A stretch of DNA of 64,000 bases from Xiphydria camelus (GCA_963678675.1 OY783194.1:30854278-30918277), one strand, 5' to 3'. Positions 45,301-58,797 are shown, counted from the first letter of the stretch. Notes: a model not told the origin generated them from the sequence alone. Made by a program: numbers and translations.

Positions 45301-47065
45301 ATATGATGTATACGAAAAGTTATGAATTATGTATTCTTGCGATCGTTACATGAAAATCTTATATTCGCAGACGGAGTAGAGTTATAGACAAGGAACTGTT
45401 TATATATTTGGATCGTTTTACCTGTATTGTTCGTCTTGACGTCACGGATAGCCAGTCACCAATCGAAGTTTTCATGCTGGATATTGTCTGCCGTGGAATT
45501 CCATGCCGGTAAACTCGTATTTCGCGTAATGCGACGTAAAGAAAACTTCCTGAAAAAGCCCTTTCTTCGAAATATGTCCTTCGAAGTTCCTGCTGCCTCT
45601 GCCCACTCCCCTTTCGCACCTACAAGGTAGCTTTTAATGCACCGGAAGGACCTTTCTCGTCACGGTATTTTCATTTCCGTTCAATTTTATTGCTATATCA
45701 TCCACAAACAGAACAAACGAAACAAGAGGTCTCACCGATACCGCGAAGGGGTACGTATATTCAGTGATTATTTATTTTAAACAAACAGGTTACATGCATA
45801 CATGTGATACTGCTTGTTTAAACGTTACAATTATTTGTTACATCCTTATATCTTAGATCAGCACCTCGTGCGTGACTAGTATACTACATCGAAATCGTAA
45901 GTTCTTATCGGAGAAAACGCCTGGCAGCAAATGAAAACGAACTAATTCCAGCGACGAATGAATTCCCGGTGGTCACCGTTTGGGTACCGTCGAAACGCGT
46001 CGACGATTGACGCAGGCTGAAACGGATCGACGATTCGATTGTTGGCGGATTTCACGGTGAAATGTCGCTCGGACCGAAATGAAATCAATGGTATCCGTCC
46101 AGTTCTGCGGGAGACATTTTCCACGACAGCGGTGCTAGTTACGATAACTCGTTATGTCGCTACAAGCATATTCCTCTATTCTACGAATAACGTTGAATGC
46201 AGAGTAATCGCGGTATGCGACGCAAACGAAAGTGGTACGATATTACGTATGCGGATAAACAAAACGACGCTCCTGTACCGCGCGTGGCATTCCTAGACGC
46301 GCCTTTTATTTCGTAGCGCCCAACACTCGCAAAACACTACGCACCGCCTCTTCTGCCGATCTTCGCGGCTAGGATATACGCGAAGGGATCTACGAGTCGC
46401 GGCGGGGTATCGCGTCGGTTTGGTTTCGAGCACCGCGCTAAGCAGCGCATGTCGAAGATGTCTACGCGCCGCTAAATCGGCTGAGCGCAATGAGGATCGA
46501 ACGAAAGTCGCGATAAGCCCGCTTCGTCGAAGCTGCACGTCGATCGTTCGCGACATTGTAAGTCGTAGGATTTGCGCGTATCAAGTGAGAGAGATCGACG
46601 ATATTTAAAATACAAGAGACGACACGAGGATTCTCGATGGGATTATACCGATAACGCGATAAGGCAAGCGAGGGAGAGAAATTATCATAGCGCTGCTAAT
46701 TCTCGAGCCGCTCGCTGAAAACCTCGATAAAACAGAAATGCTTTCGGAAACGGAGCCTTTTTTTCGATTTCCGATATCGTACGGCGCTCTTACAGGAGCA
46801 GCCGTTCTCGCACGGACGACGAGTCCTTCGACGGTCGACCCGTGGTCGAATTCGCACACGCAATACCGTCGTTCTTCACGCGCGGGTACCGATAAATCAG
46901 AGAATCTATCCATTCTGTTGGAGAGGAGGAGGCACGAAAGATAATGCACCGATTAAAATCGTTGAGCAGAACAAACAGCTGCGCCTAATTGACACGTCGA
47001 ATGAAATGGGGCCAACGACGTCCGCGCATGGATGGCGACGACGATCTCGTGCGTGTAAATCTTCG
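42346..47065. other. No gene recognised
   Basis: Mixed CpG-rich (42400-44050) and A/T-rich (44060-45900) sequence. AATAAA at 44513 and 44650. Frames of up to about 170 codons overlap on both strands with no motif. Confidence 0.5.
44290..44311 (+). repeat. (TA)n microsatellite
   Basis: Eleven TA units in an A/T-rich stretch from 44060 to 44550. Confidence 0.95.
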
Positions 47066-47364
47066 CACCGAGAAAAATAATTCGGTTAAAATGACAACGC
47101 GCAACTGATTAAATGTTTTTAGTTATTCTAACTAAAGTACTAGTAAATTTAACCAAATATTTAATTATTCTAACCGAAATACTACTTAGACAATTTAACC
47201 AAATATCTAATTATTCTAACTGCATGTGTATTAATATCTGATTATTCTAACCAGAAAACGGTCACTGTATCCAGACAGATGGCGAATCCACATTTCACCA
47301 AACGGTTTGATCGTGGCCTCCAAAATTTCAATTACCTAAATTGTCTAGATTTTTTTTCTCAGTG
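47066..47364. mobile_element. MITE family A
   Basis: Starts CACCGAGAAAAATAATTCGG, ends TTTTTTTTCTCAGTG. It holds several TTATTCTAACCAAA-type units, one more than the typical copy, so about 300 bp long. Confidence 0.85.
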
Positions 47365-49200
47365 CGGAAACAAATTCGAAGCCGTGATACGATACGGCTC
47401 GTTGACGGATATCGCCAGCGATGCGCGCGCCTCCGAGTCGACCGTCGAGCGAGCATCAATCTCACAAACAAGCGCAACAATGCGATAACGAACTGCATAA
47501 AATTCTTGGGCCTTCTAGAAGCCACGTAAACGCAACAAAGTTCAAAGAAGCGGCGCCCGGTCGAGAACCGAGATCGCATTCGCGCATCCCGAGCGCACGA
47601 GGTCGTCGCGAACGCTACTGTACACCTACGTCGTTCGACTCGACCGAAAGAATTGACTGATTGCATCGAGAAACCGAGAGAACGTACAGAATTCGGTTAT
47701 GCGTCTCGTTGCTCGGCAGCTCGGCTACGGTAACGCATACATATATGTAGGTATCGGCATCGCTCCCTTTTCCAGGAGTCGCGTAACTATCGCAAGCTAT
47801 ACGCGTATAGAATCTAATGCAGAAAAATATATATTTCTTATCGTTGAAAAATAAATTGTCATCAACACAGCGGAACGAACTCTTAATATTATCAATGCAA
47901 TATACCTCGTTACATGTACATCATAGGTTAAATGTGTGTTCCTTTTAGAGTACGCGCGCGTCTCGCTGGACTAGTCGGTGGAATCGTTTATCCTTACGTA
48001 GGTACGCGATACAGTATATGAATTATTCGTATAGTTAATTAGTTTTCAAATCGAAGATCGAAGTTCTCGCACTACTTATTCGTTAAATATTCGCGTGTCG
48101 TAAAAGTACGGGTATCTCAAAAAACAAATAATTCTATAACTTTCAAATGATTATCAAATGTTGCCAGTGCTGCGTTATGTATATCGTGTACTTTGTATTT
48201 CTTATTTCTTCCCTCCCTTCGGAACGGTCGATCGGCGCCGATGAGTTTCAAGCCGCCGCGAACGTCCGGACGAGTTGTTCTCCATCCCCTAATTCGGTTC
48301 GGATCCACAGCTCGATAAAATCCGATCGTTTTCCCGGGTTTTCTTCGACAAGTTTAGCTTATCGCCCTGCGTTCGCGTAGCTTCGACTCTCGCGCGATAC
48401 TCACCGTCGACGATCGACGCGTCCGTCGGTTCGCTTCGCTGACATCTATACCGATCTTCGAGTCGTACCACAGCGGCGAGGTGTGTAAACGGCAGATACA
48501 GGTATGTGTGTTATAGGGTTTCGGTCGGTCTCTGAACCGGGACAGTAAAGCGATTAAATCGATCGCCCCCTGGTCGCTCCGAGAAGCAAAAAACGTATCG
48601 GCGAATTTCTCCCCCGGCCTCTCCTCCGCGACGATTCCGCCGTGAGTATACGAACCGTTCCGAGGAAACGCGTGTGAAGCGCGATGGTTCGAAGACGAAT
48701 CGCGCGCTCGTCACGCGGGCTTGTATCGTGTGCGAGCGGATAACGGAAAAAGCTCTCTTTCGGCCGATCGCGCGCGCCGGCGAACCGCGCGTTTGTGAAA
48801 GCTCAACGGAAAGGCTCTCTCCATCCTCGCGTTCTCTCCCCGCTGTATTAATCTAACGACCCTCTGTCCGTCCCCCGGACCCTCTCTCGCGCGTTCGACG
48901 GTTCCACTCCCACTCGACAAATGCACTCATAAGCGCCGTTCCGTCGCGCTTCCGTCGCACGGACCGCCGCGCCACGACGAACGGAGAAATACGAGCCGCG
49001 CGGCGACGACGCACAGCGGTCGCCCGAAAGCGGCTTCGATGACCAAACGAAATACGACTATACGTCCGCCTCGTCTCTCTCCCCCTCCCGCGACCACTTC
49101 TAAACACCGCTCGAATTCGGGCTACTCTCGCTCGCTCCCATTCTGATTCACTTCTCGCGCATTGTCTTCCTCCTCGACGCACCGCGCGCGGGGCGATGGC
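47365..49200 (-). other. Region downstream of the igloo exon, probable 3' UTR and spacer
   Basis: Follows the minus-strand stop at 49201. CpG-rich close to the gene; no poly(A) site could be assigned with confidence. Confidence 0.4.
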
Positions 49201-49350
49201 TTACTTCTTCTCGTCCTCGGCCGATGGCGCGACGGTGACCTCCTGACGAACCTTGTGACCCCGGAAGCTCGCTTGGATCTTCGTCGCCGCCTTGTGCAAG
49301 TCCGGATCCGTCAGGTCGATACCCTCGAGCTCGTTCACCGCGTCGGCCAT
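49201..49350 (-). CDS. igl: Igloo / neurogranin-like IQ-motif protein, terminal coding exon
   Basis: On the minus strand this stretch reads MADAVNELEGIDLTDPDLHK followed by AATKIQASFRGHKVRQE and a short acidic end (SAEDEKK, TAA), 49 residues. AATKIQASFRGHKVR is the IQ motif of the neurogranin/neuromodulin (GAP-43) family. It includes the serine inside IQASF that protein kinase C phosphorylates in the vertebrate proteins, blocking calmodulin binding. A pyrimidine tract and CAG (CCTTTTCTTTCTCAG) lie directly before the ATG, so this is an exon start and the ATG may be an internal methionine; upstream exons would lie at higher coordinates. Drosophila igloo carries several IQ motifs, so only the end of the protein may be seen here. 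No other exon of this gene was recognised up to 64000. It points towards Sema1a (convergent). Confidence 0.85.
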   Translation of the reverse strand: MADAVNELEGIDLTDPDLHKAATKIQASFRGHKVRQEVTVAPSAEDEKK

Positions 49351-50478
49351 CTGAGAAAGAAAAGGCACCGGGTACAGTGTGTGCGAGTATTTCGGCCCTG
49401 AGGATATTATCGATCGCTTCGAGACGGGAGGATTTCGCCGCGAAGCTTTTCGCTTCGGTGGGGCGGAGGCTCCGTGCGGCCGGAGACTTCCTCGGGATAC
49501 GCGGAGCTCTCGGCTTCCGACGCTCGCGCTGCGGCGCGGGGTTTATATCGGGGATTTCAGGCTCTGGCGATTCGCGAAGGACAAAATGTACGACTTTGAC
49601 TTACGTATGCCTTTCTACGTACATTTCTCCCAGAGTATACCTATCGCGAGTAATGAACTTCACGCGCTATCGTTCGAGCACTCGTAATGCGTTGGTATAT
49701 CGGTTCTCCGAGAAAATTGCGCGTTTATGTACGTACGTCGATTCCGCGTAGCTGTATATCGGCGCAATTACGATTGCAGCGGCGGGACATTTTCGAAGAA
49801 CAAAATTCCTCGCTTACCGAGAAACCCGGGGGTGAGCGCCGCGCGGCCTTATGCCTTCCAACCTTTAACGTAGCCTACTTTCTACAATTATGCAGATATT
49901 ATTGTTACCCGCCTATTTTTAGACTTAATTACGACCGAACGAAGTACCCGGCATCCCCGCGCGCGGGTCTCCGTAACAAGGCTTCAGCGAAGCTAGAGGC
50001 TGAAAGAACCTGACGCGCGCAAAAAAGTTGTATAAACATGTAAATTGCAATTATAATAACCCATTTGCATCGCCCCGTCGTTTCGGCTTTACCGCCCTGC
50101 GTATATACTCCGCGCGTTAAAGCCGGCTAAGCACCTTTTTATACTTTTTTCGCACTCGGAAATACATATTTCGCTACACCACGGGTTTACCATATTGCGT
50201 CTCTCGCGCAGGTATATCTATCGGCACGAAACAAACGATGCACGAATATGGAAGGACGCGTGTACACGGCTAATTAATCTTCCACGCTTTCGCGTCGGCG
50301 GAACGACTCTCGAAATCGTTGTCGACGTGAAGGATCGACCGGCGTCGAAAGGGAAACGACCGTGATAATTTATTTGTCGAATAGACCGCTTAATCTCGCC
50401 GACTGAGATATCGTTACTATTTAACATACGTATAAATACGAGTATAATAGTTCCGCATCCACAGACATATTATGTATA

Positions 50479-50783
50479 CATCCCAGAAATGTTAGATCTA
50501 ATGTGATCTAATTTGATCTGATTAGATCTAAATTTTGGAACAGATCTAAGCAGATCTCATTAGATCTAACAATAAGTCGAAATCTAAGAAGATCTCGTTA
50601 GATCTAAATCGAGATCTAAGCAGATCTCGTTAGATCTGGGTATACTCAGATCTAGCAAGCTCTATTTAAATTTAACGAGATCTGCTTAGATCTAGCTAGA
50701 TCAATCTGTTCCAAAATGTAGATCCAATCAGATCTAACCAGATCGAATCAGATCCAATTAGAACTAAAATACTTTTTCTCAGC
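50479..50783. mobile_element. AGATCT-rich palindromic MITE
   Basis: About 305 bp containing roughly 14 AGATCT hexamers, each itself a palindrome, in TTAGATCTAA / GCAGATCTCG contexts. Inverted flanks TTTTGGAACAGATC and ATCTGTTCCAAAAT at 50535 and 50706. Right end CTTTTTCTCAG as in the other families; TA left at 50477-50478. Confidence 0.8.
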
Positions 50784-53176
50784 TCGTAGGACGTAGGACG
50801 TAGGACGTTGAGCGGTCTGTTCCCTTTGATTTATTCCCTATGAAGCCGCTATAATTTTCTCTAGATTTTCTAAATCCTCTCACTCCGAACCAAAGAACAT
50901 TTCGCTTAAAAACCATGGTTCTTCCCACAAAGGCGACCTTCGAATTGACTCCTTAAACGTCCTCCAGCGAGTCAGTGATTGCTCGGATAATAGCATTCGC
51001 GAACTCGAGATCCAGAGGAGGGAAGGAAGGAAGGAGGGAGGGAGCTCGAAACTTCCGTTTCGACACTGAAGCGTAAGTTCCAATTAGTCTCGCTCAAATT
51101 CATGGCTCCAAAGAGAAAACGCGTGGGTACACAGTCTACGGATCCTCTTGTATCCGAAACGAAGAGCGAAGGAGCGGCAAACGCTCCGGAGCACCTCGAG
51201 GAGCGGATTCGTAACGCGATAGTCACTCGAGTTCGAATCCTATTTCGAAAGCTCCACCCACCGACGCTAATTACGCGCGGCGAAGGGGCGACGTAATACC
51301 TTTCGATTTCTTCCGCGTCTCGTCTGCTCTCGGACGGCGATACACAGACACGTGTGGGCCACGCGCGCCACACACGCGAATCTCACTCGACCTCCTTTGC
51401 GCGATACTCTCTCGCCCGGGAGAGGCACGTATGCCCCTAGATTATCGGCGGGGTGCTCCGCACCGCCGGCGTGTTTACCGAATCGAGGGTAGTGAGTCAA
51501 GGAGCTCTCGCACGCGGGATTAACTGACGTGTCGTCTACGCGTGTGTACACACGGCTACAGGTCTTTTTCAACTAAAGCAAAATCCGCTGCGGAGCATCA
51601 CGTCACGCCCTATCGAGCAGACGAGGATTATTTATTAACGCCGCGCGTACAAACGTCGGCAAGCCGTTCAAAGTTTAATTGGCACTTCGTTTGCGGACCG
51701 ATCGGTACGCCGATATAATACGTATACGTTCTCCGATCGATGCGCGGAGTTTGCCCGCGCGAGAGTTTCGCTGACAATGAGAATAATGGAGAACGCGTCT
51801 GTAGACGGAGAAAAATAATTAGGTTAAACATAATTGCGATTGGCGGTATTAAAGAAGTTCGCGAAAAGTTCTCGGTTAATTTCTAATGATTTTTTTGCAG
51901 CGAAATATTTTGGAAACCATTTGGTATGATCTTTTGCAGGTCGGAAATAAGTTTTCATAAAGTATTATATGATTTAAAATATGTTAATTGATCGTTGAAA
52001 TTGGAGCAAATAACTTTCGTGACTGAGAATGTTCGAAATCGATTTGACGGGCACCGCAACCTTTAGCTATATTAGACATATTGTGAATTTAAATCGCGAT
52101 CAAAGCTGCGCTAGACATCACCTCTCCACCCCATTTCACACTCGGTCGACGATGATCGCGAAATAAATCCTCTCCCCGACGACAAGACGCTCTCGCCCCC
52201 GGTGCTTCGGACTGCGCGGCAGAGCACGCTTTCACGTACGGGTCCCCATGCCGCCAATTCGAGATCCCGAGAGAAATAGCCGGCGCCAAAGGGAAAATTA
52301 GCGCAAAGCCGGTTCTCGCGCGTCGTTAGCGGGACCCGCCGGGGTCGGTTAACCGCGGAAGGATCGACGCGGATACAGCCGCAAGAGATGCGGGGATTCT
52401 GGAGAAAAAATACTGGCCTGTGCCCTCCCTGGAAGCTTTTGCGGGACTCGTTTATCTTGCTTTTGCAAGTGGAGGAAGTTATGCGCAAGCGGACCTATTT
52501 GTCCTCCCTCCCTCCATCTCTCTCTCATCCCCTTTCCCTCTCCTTCCCTCCCTCTCTCTCCCACTCTAGGGTGGGCCGATGCTTTTTGGGAAAAAAGTTG
52601 AAGGAATATTTGCAGCATCTCTCTCTCTCTCTCTCTCTCTCTCGCTCTTTATGCGTTCGTTTCTTTCGCGATCCAAGCTGGAAACTTTGCAGGCAGCAGG
52701 AGATGGGATCGAGAAAAACCATCGGTTATCGCGCGCTTCAAAGGGAATTTCTCCGGATATCTGTCGCGAGGCAAAGCCACGAAAAGTCTCCTCCGCGAAT
52801 GCTAGTACCGAAAACCCGAAAAAAAAGGAGAGAGCGAATCCTTTGCCGTCCACACGAGTTGCAATTTCGCTCAAGCGCGCGCTTCCGCATTTCCAGAGGC
52901 GCGTCGGAGCGGAGCAGAAACTCGGGTCGACGGTGGCGTCCGCGCGCACACGCGACACCGCCCGACGCGGAGGCAAAAATTTATAAGAATGGAAATGCAA
53001 CGGGGGCTAATGCACTGCAGTCAGACTCCAGGGATTTCACGCGGCGACGAGAACCGTGGCTGACGGATGAACGCGCATTTTTCATTTCGGCATCTCGCTC
53101 CCTTTCCGCGCCGGATTCGTTGGCTTCCAGAATCTTCTTCGCCGCGGCGGAAAACGAGACGCTACTCATCGGACAC
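50784..53176. other. Probable igloo intron, no exon recognised
   Basis: Contains purine and pyrimidine blocks (51010-51045, 52500-52650) and overlapping frames on both strands. A frame beginning APKRKRVGTQS at 51105 has a basic start but no other support. Confidence 0.45.
52619..52643 (+). repeat. (CT)n microsatellite
   Basis: Twelve CT units, within a longer pyrimidine-rich block from 52500 to 52650. Confidence 0.95.
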
Positions 53177-53441
53177 ACGGTGAGAAATAATTTCTTCAAT
53201 CAGAAACATGATATAATTCCAGGACGAAGCCAAGGTTTTCTTCGTGCAAGAAAATATTTGACAGGCCCGAGTAATTGTTTCTTTTTTTTCGTGCAGAAAG
53301 AATGTCTCGTCCCAACGAAGATACTCTGGAATTAAGAATATACGTTCTTTGTTCAAAAATCTGCATTCTAAAAAATTGGTAAGATCATCTGTTCTTGATT
53401 CAGGACATTCTTTGTGACACTGGAAATTATTTTTCTCGGTG
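53177..53441. mobile_element. Family I element, third copy
   Basis: Starts CACGGTGAGAAATAATTTC and ends AAATTATTTTTCTCGGTG before TA. Interior AATTCCAGGACGAAGCC, GACAGGCCCGAGTAATTG, CTGTTCTTGATTCAGGACAT. It serves as the uninterrupted reference for 10393-10880. Confidence 0.8.
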
Positions 53442-53707
53442 TAGACTTGCATGATCATCGCAACGTTCACGCAAAGTACAGCAATCGATTGCTCTAAAGT
53501 CTACGTTAATTATGCCACATTAGTTTAAAAAAATAATTGTTCTTTGAAAAATTGTTAAGTCTACATTATGACGCGATTCAATTTAATCGCTGTATTTAGA
53601 TGCGTTTTGTCACTTTAGCCTGATTATTTCTCTCCGTATTGATGCATCAGATGAGCTAACACTACCCAAAGCTGCTCTACAATTTACGTATATTTGTCTA
53701 TCCAGGT
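53442..53707. mobile_element. Family E element, partial
   Basis: GACTTGCATGATCATCGCAACG to TACAATTTACGTATATTTG, TCTATCCAGG. A 40-bp tip of a family A element (GCGTTTTGTCACTTTAGCC, TTATTTCTCTCCG) is embedded at 53602-53638. Confidence 0.65.
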
Positions 53708-54389
53708 CGTCTCGACTTTCGCTGGCTCTACACGGTAAAACCACTCGCTTTCGCCGCCCCTCCGCGAGCGGTGCATGGAATCCAAGACACCACGTCACTC
53801 TCGGACGAGGCTGCAGGTATAATAATATCAACATGAAGTCGCGCACAAAGCGGCGCTAACAATAGCCCTCGTTGCGCTGAAATTATCGATCACCGCGAGA
53901 GCTTCGGGTTTCCTTGCTATCGCCGCATTAATTAAAGAGGCGGTCCCCGTCGTGGATTTGCGAACGACGGGGAGCTCTGCCCCGCGGTATTCAGCTCACC
54001 CCGTGCACACACACAGGGGCAAGATATAAAAAGTCAAAACGGACGGCGCTGTGTATCGCGAGATGCCAAGTCTACCTTCTCGTTTCGTATATGTATTTAC
54101 AGACCCGCGTCGAGGATTATTTACATACCTATTATTACGGGCAATGACGCGAACTCTGCGGAGCTCCTTCGACGGAGTTTTTATTACACGCGCGAGGCGC
54201 TCCTTTACTTTTTATGGGCCGTCGAGTGAAATATCGCATGTAATCCCGTTATACCACGATCGTTGTACTTTCTTTTCATAATGCATTTGGAGCTTCGCCG
54301 GAAGTATCTTCTTTAACGATGGGCGGTCTCAATCGTACACCCCGTGTTTGTTTTAATACACGCCAGTATTGTATACAATGGTTTGTATA

Positions 54390-54571
54390 AAGTCTTTATA
54401 TGGATTTGTTCCTATATGGATTATAAATGATTTCTCTGTATGAACCATATATGGACTATGTATGATTTATTTGAAAATGTTTAAATTGTTGTATAATCCG
54501 TATATAGTACATATATATGGTTTATACAGAAATCATATTTAATCCATATGGGAACAAATCCATACATAGGC
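54390..54571. mobile_element. Palindromic MITE (Q)
   Basis: Arms TATGGATTTGTTCCTATATG / CATATGGGAACAAATCCATA and ATGATTTCTCTGTATGAACC / GGTTTATACAGAAATCATAT. A/T-rich, no frame. Confidence 0.8.
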
Positions 54572-55094
54572 TATATAATAATATAATACATACAGCACTT
54601 TTCCCTCTGGGATAACGGGTTGCTTATCGGTTGGTGCAAGCCGTCCGCTGTAATTCCATGGTAATACTGGCAGCCAAAATCCGAACCAAATTGCATTGCT
54701 TACGTTTATTTCCTCGATTATTGGAAAAAACCCAAACAAGTATCGCAATTATATTGGAGCATTTGTTACTTTAACCACTGCTGAGATTATTGATGTTTTT
54801 TTAGGCTGATAGTTTCAATTAGACCACGAAATTACAGGAATCCAAAGCTGACGGGTGCACCTACTGATATGCAATCCCTTATGCTGGCGCATATTAAAAC
54901 AAACACCCCGTATACGATATCGCGTTACATAATTTTATCACTTTCGAATATAGCATTCGGTTTTAACACTATTTTTTTTATTGCAGATTCAAAGAATTCG
55001 GACAAAATTATTTATCCTGTATTTTTTATTTTTTATTTCTCGTCTTTTTTAAGCTGTGCATCTCTCTGATTTTTCAATGTCGTTACAATCTTGC

Positions 55095-55210
55095 AGAGAG
55101 AAACGTACCTTTAACTCTGCGAATAATTTTTTTTGAACCATTTCTTTTTCCTTTGTTATCGAATATGTGCACTGATTACAAATAAAATTTCGAAATATTC
55201 ATATTTTTTA
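55095..55210 (+). repeat. Dispersed repeat pair, copy 1
   Basis: TTTAACTCTGCGAATAAT, CCATTTCTTTTTCCTTTGTT and following AT-rich bases align with 58798-58890 in the same orientation. Confidence 0.55.
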
Positions 55211-55663
55211 ATTTAATTCAGTCTTAAGACCGTATTGGGAGCACTTCGGTTTCTGCAATCGTAGGAAAAATTGTCCATTGCTGAGAAAACTGAGAAATAC
55301 TCGACGCTGTATATAGTCCACGTATTACATATCTTTATCGTCTTAGAATCGAATGCACTTTGGGCGGTACATCGATATCCGAGCACTCGACGATCACTCG
55401 CAATCGCGCGTTACAACGTCCTACATCCGATAAGCCGTACGTCTGCCGCCTCGGGAGAAATGGGCGGCGGAAATTGATGCGGGAGATTTGCATAAAGCGC
55501 GCGCGAGAGTAGAGGGAAATGCGCGCATCGCTCGCAACTGGAAATACAGCGTCTCGGTGTGTCGCGCGATTCCATTCAACCAAGTGCTCGCGCTATGCGC
55601 GATACGCACGCGGATACGAGACTGTCGTCGGCGTGCGGCGAATGTTTTTCGGACGCATCTGTA

Positions 55664-55923
55664 CACTGAGAAAGATAATTAGGTTAAAATGACAAAACGC
55701 ATCTGGTTAAAGGTTTTCATTTACTCCAACCAAAATACCGGTCAGTTTAACGAAGTATTCAATTATTCCAAACAAATATTTAGTTATTCCAATAACGTTC
55801 GGTTATTCTAACCAAAAATCGGTCAGTCAAACCAGACAGACGGAGGGTTTATATTTCACCAAACGCGATTTGATCATCAGCTCCAGGATTTCAGTTAGAT
55901 TGACCAAACTATTTTTCTCAGTG
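55664..55923. mobile_element. MITE family A
   Basis: Starts CACTGAGAAAGATAATTAGG after TA at 55662-55663 and ends ACTATTTTTCTCAGTG. The AAAATGACAAAACGCATCTG signature and AACCAAA repeats are present. Confidence 0.88.
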
Positions 55924-57504
55924 TTTGGAAGCACCTCGATGGAAAACTCGGGAAGACGCTGTACACCGCGCATCGATCCAAGGGAGGACGACGCTCGGCG
56001 AAAAGTGGCCCCTTCGCTCCTCTTTTGCTGCAGCTTCCGCTCCACTTTCCGCTCTTAATTCTTTTACGACGCGTATAAAACCCTGCAGTCGATACTCCCA
56101 CGCGACTCCATTTCCGCACCACCTATCGCGGTCGACTCGCTAAAATTGTTATCAGTCGTTGGCAATAAAGTCTCTCTCGCGACTGTAGGTATTATACGAC
56201 GCGATCTTTCGCCACGACATCGCCGAAGTATCGAGCTTCTCGTCCCCGTCGTCGTATTTCATTCGGCGCGTGTGTTGCTTCGCGCGCGAGTCCCGCACTC
56301 GCTTCTCGCTCGATTCAGCGTCGCCCCGGGAAGGAAAACAACGGTAGAGCCTGACACGAAACAAACCCTCCGCGTCCAGTTGTTTCTGCTTCGCTCCGCG
56401 GATCCTTTGGACTCGTTCCCGTCGCCCGCGGGCGCGACGTCGCGAGAACCGCACCGAAAACTCATTGTTGCGATGCAAAGCAAGGAACACACCGACTCCC
56501 ATTTCTCCTCGCGGCGAACTTCCCTTGCGCGCGCGCGCGGATTAAATCTTCGAATGCTCCACTTTCGCGGACGACAAAGGGGAAGCATCAACACGGAGAG
56601 CCGCCTGGGGGCTGTTTTCTCTTTCCCCGCGTGCGGTTGGCGCGCCGCCGCGCCTTCCTAATTTCGCCGCGCTTCGCGTCTCTCGCCGTGCGTCGTCGGA
56701 AAACGGACTCGCCTCGGCGAAAATCGGGCGTTCCTTCAAATTTAAATTCCTTCCTTTCCTTTTTCGTCTCCATTGATTTCTTTTAACGATACACTCACAA
56801 AGAATCACGCTACGTACAAATCAACTGCAAAGCACGGTGTGCAAATGGTGCTAACTGCGATCTGCTACGGTAAACGCTGCGCCGTCAATGTCCCCAACTC
56901 GGGTGCCGAATGGGGATAATTCCAAGAAAGTAACGCAGCAGTCTTCTAGGAATTCTGGCTCAACAAATATCATACCGTCTGTACTACTTATCCGTGAAAT
57001 AAGCGAAGAGTTATTTTTCACTCGCTTTCGTCCTTTCCTTTACCACCGACCGACGCGTATCGACGTTAATTCCGACGTTCGTCCCTCGCGATTGCTCCGT
57101 GACTCACCCCCGCGGGTCTCGTGGGTCCTGACCTCGGTCGGGGGATCAAACGACGGCGGGAGAGCGCCGATCCGAGCGCGTGTATGTAGGTTCTCGCTCG
57201 GGGGAAGGACCTTACACGGAGAGAAAGGATTAGTGATTTTTACAGTGAATCCAGGGAACAGGGCTTCTCGAGGTGAAACATTGAATTTTTTTAGTACACG
57301 GCGTACTCTTTACAGCTCGTTGCAGTATAAACCCGTAATCATCCGACGCATATGTAATAAAACAGTGGTGTTAATTTTTAACACAATTTCACCGGTGTGA
57401 ATCTATGTATATATACTACATCTGGTGTCATTCGGTCTTATGCCATTGTTATCTAACAACAAAAACGGTCTGTATAGGTCTACATCGCAGAATTTTTACA
57501 GTGT

Positions 57505-57710
57505 ATTAACGAGAGATTGGTTGATTTTACCGCTGTGATAAATACAGCGATTAATTTGAATCGTACTATAAATTAAATTAATAATTTATTTAAAAGTAGT
57601 TATTTCTTCAAATTCGTATGCAACAAAATAAACGTAGACCTTGGACGAAAAGGACGTTGGACCTTGGAATTTGCACGAACATCGTGACGATCGGACGAAT
57701 CTATCCGGGA
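57505..57710. mobile_element. Family E element, partial
   Basis: Contains ATAAATACAGCGATTAATTTG, AATCGTACTATAAATTAA and ends CATCGTGACGATCGGACG, AATCTATCCGGG. Lies within the long inverted-repeat interval 57215-59841. Confidence 0.6.
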
Positions 57711-58797
57711 GGCAATATATCCGCGAAATATAATATATTATATAACTTTCACATCGCTGACTCGCTATAATTTCACAGCATGGCTATAAAGTCTCCTCAT
57801 ATCCACGTCGACGTTTCTCGCATAATCCTCTTCGAATATTTAATTTTTCAATTATAATTTCGTATGTCTCTCCTCTTCTCTTCGCAATCCAGTCCATTGG
57901 CCAATTCTCGGGGCCTCTAGGATCTCTCCTTCTTTTTCCCCTCCTTCTTCTTCTTTTCTCCAACGTCTTCGACGGTCAGGACCAGAACTATTCGCGATGA
58001 GAAAGGCGCGCCGCGATTTCCCAAGACGGCTATTAAATCTCTCCGCTCAAATCGCTTCGAGGTTTCGTCATTAAAGAAATGTATTCCAGGGGCGAACACT
58101 CGACGGACGGGATTGCGGTTGGGTCGATAATTCAACTCGGCGTTGGAATTCCGTCTGAGAAGAAGCATCGAAAGCGACCGGATCCACGAGACGAGCGAGC
58201 GAAAGATTGCTTCGTGTTCCATCATGGAAAAAGTTACATATCGCGCGCTACAGATTCGCCCACTTTCCATCCCCCTTCCGAGGAGGGTCGAAAGCCTCGA
58301 TAATTAGACGAGTATCCTTCCTCGGAGAACGATTTATCACTGGCATCCGCGAGCGGCCTCCTCCTCGAAAGGCTAGCGAGCTCGAAATCTCTCGACGTCG
58401 AGTGCAGAGAATCGCCTTTCGGGACGGATCTACGCGACCATGATGGATCGAGCGGTACGCCCGTTCGCGTCGCGGATCGAATTCGTCTCTCCGACGCGTT
58501 CTCGTTTTCTTTCTTTCGCGCCGCGGGCGACGATTCGGCGTCTCCGACCGCTTCGCGCCCTTCTCCGTCGAACGAGACGAACGACCTCGAATAAATCGCG
58601 AGGACCCGCGTGGCGCGGGGGAAAAGCTGCGTAACGCGGTGTTGAAAAATCACCCGCACCCCCATCGACACGACGGGGCTGGCACGCGCGGCGCGGCTTA
58701 CGGGGGAGCAACGTCGACGCAAGGGAAGCGCCGAGACGTGGAATCCGCGCGAGACGAACGAGGCTCGCGTGTTCGACACTCGTCGTACGAAAAAACG

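Noticed and set aside
51225..51250. GAGTTCGAATCCTA resembling a tRNA B box
   Set aside because: No matching A box or acceptor stem at the right distance.
51102..51296. Frame starting APKRKRVGTQS with a nuclear-signal-like start
   Set aside because: Only 64 codons, no domain, no splice or neighbour support, within probable intron.
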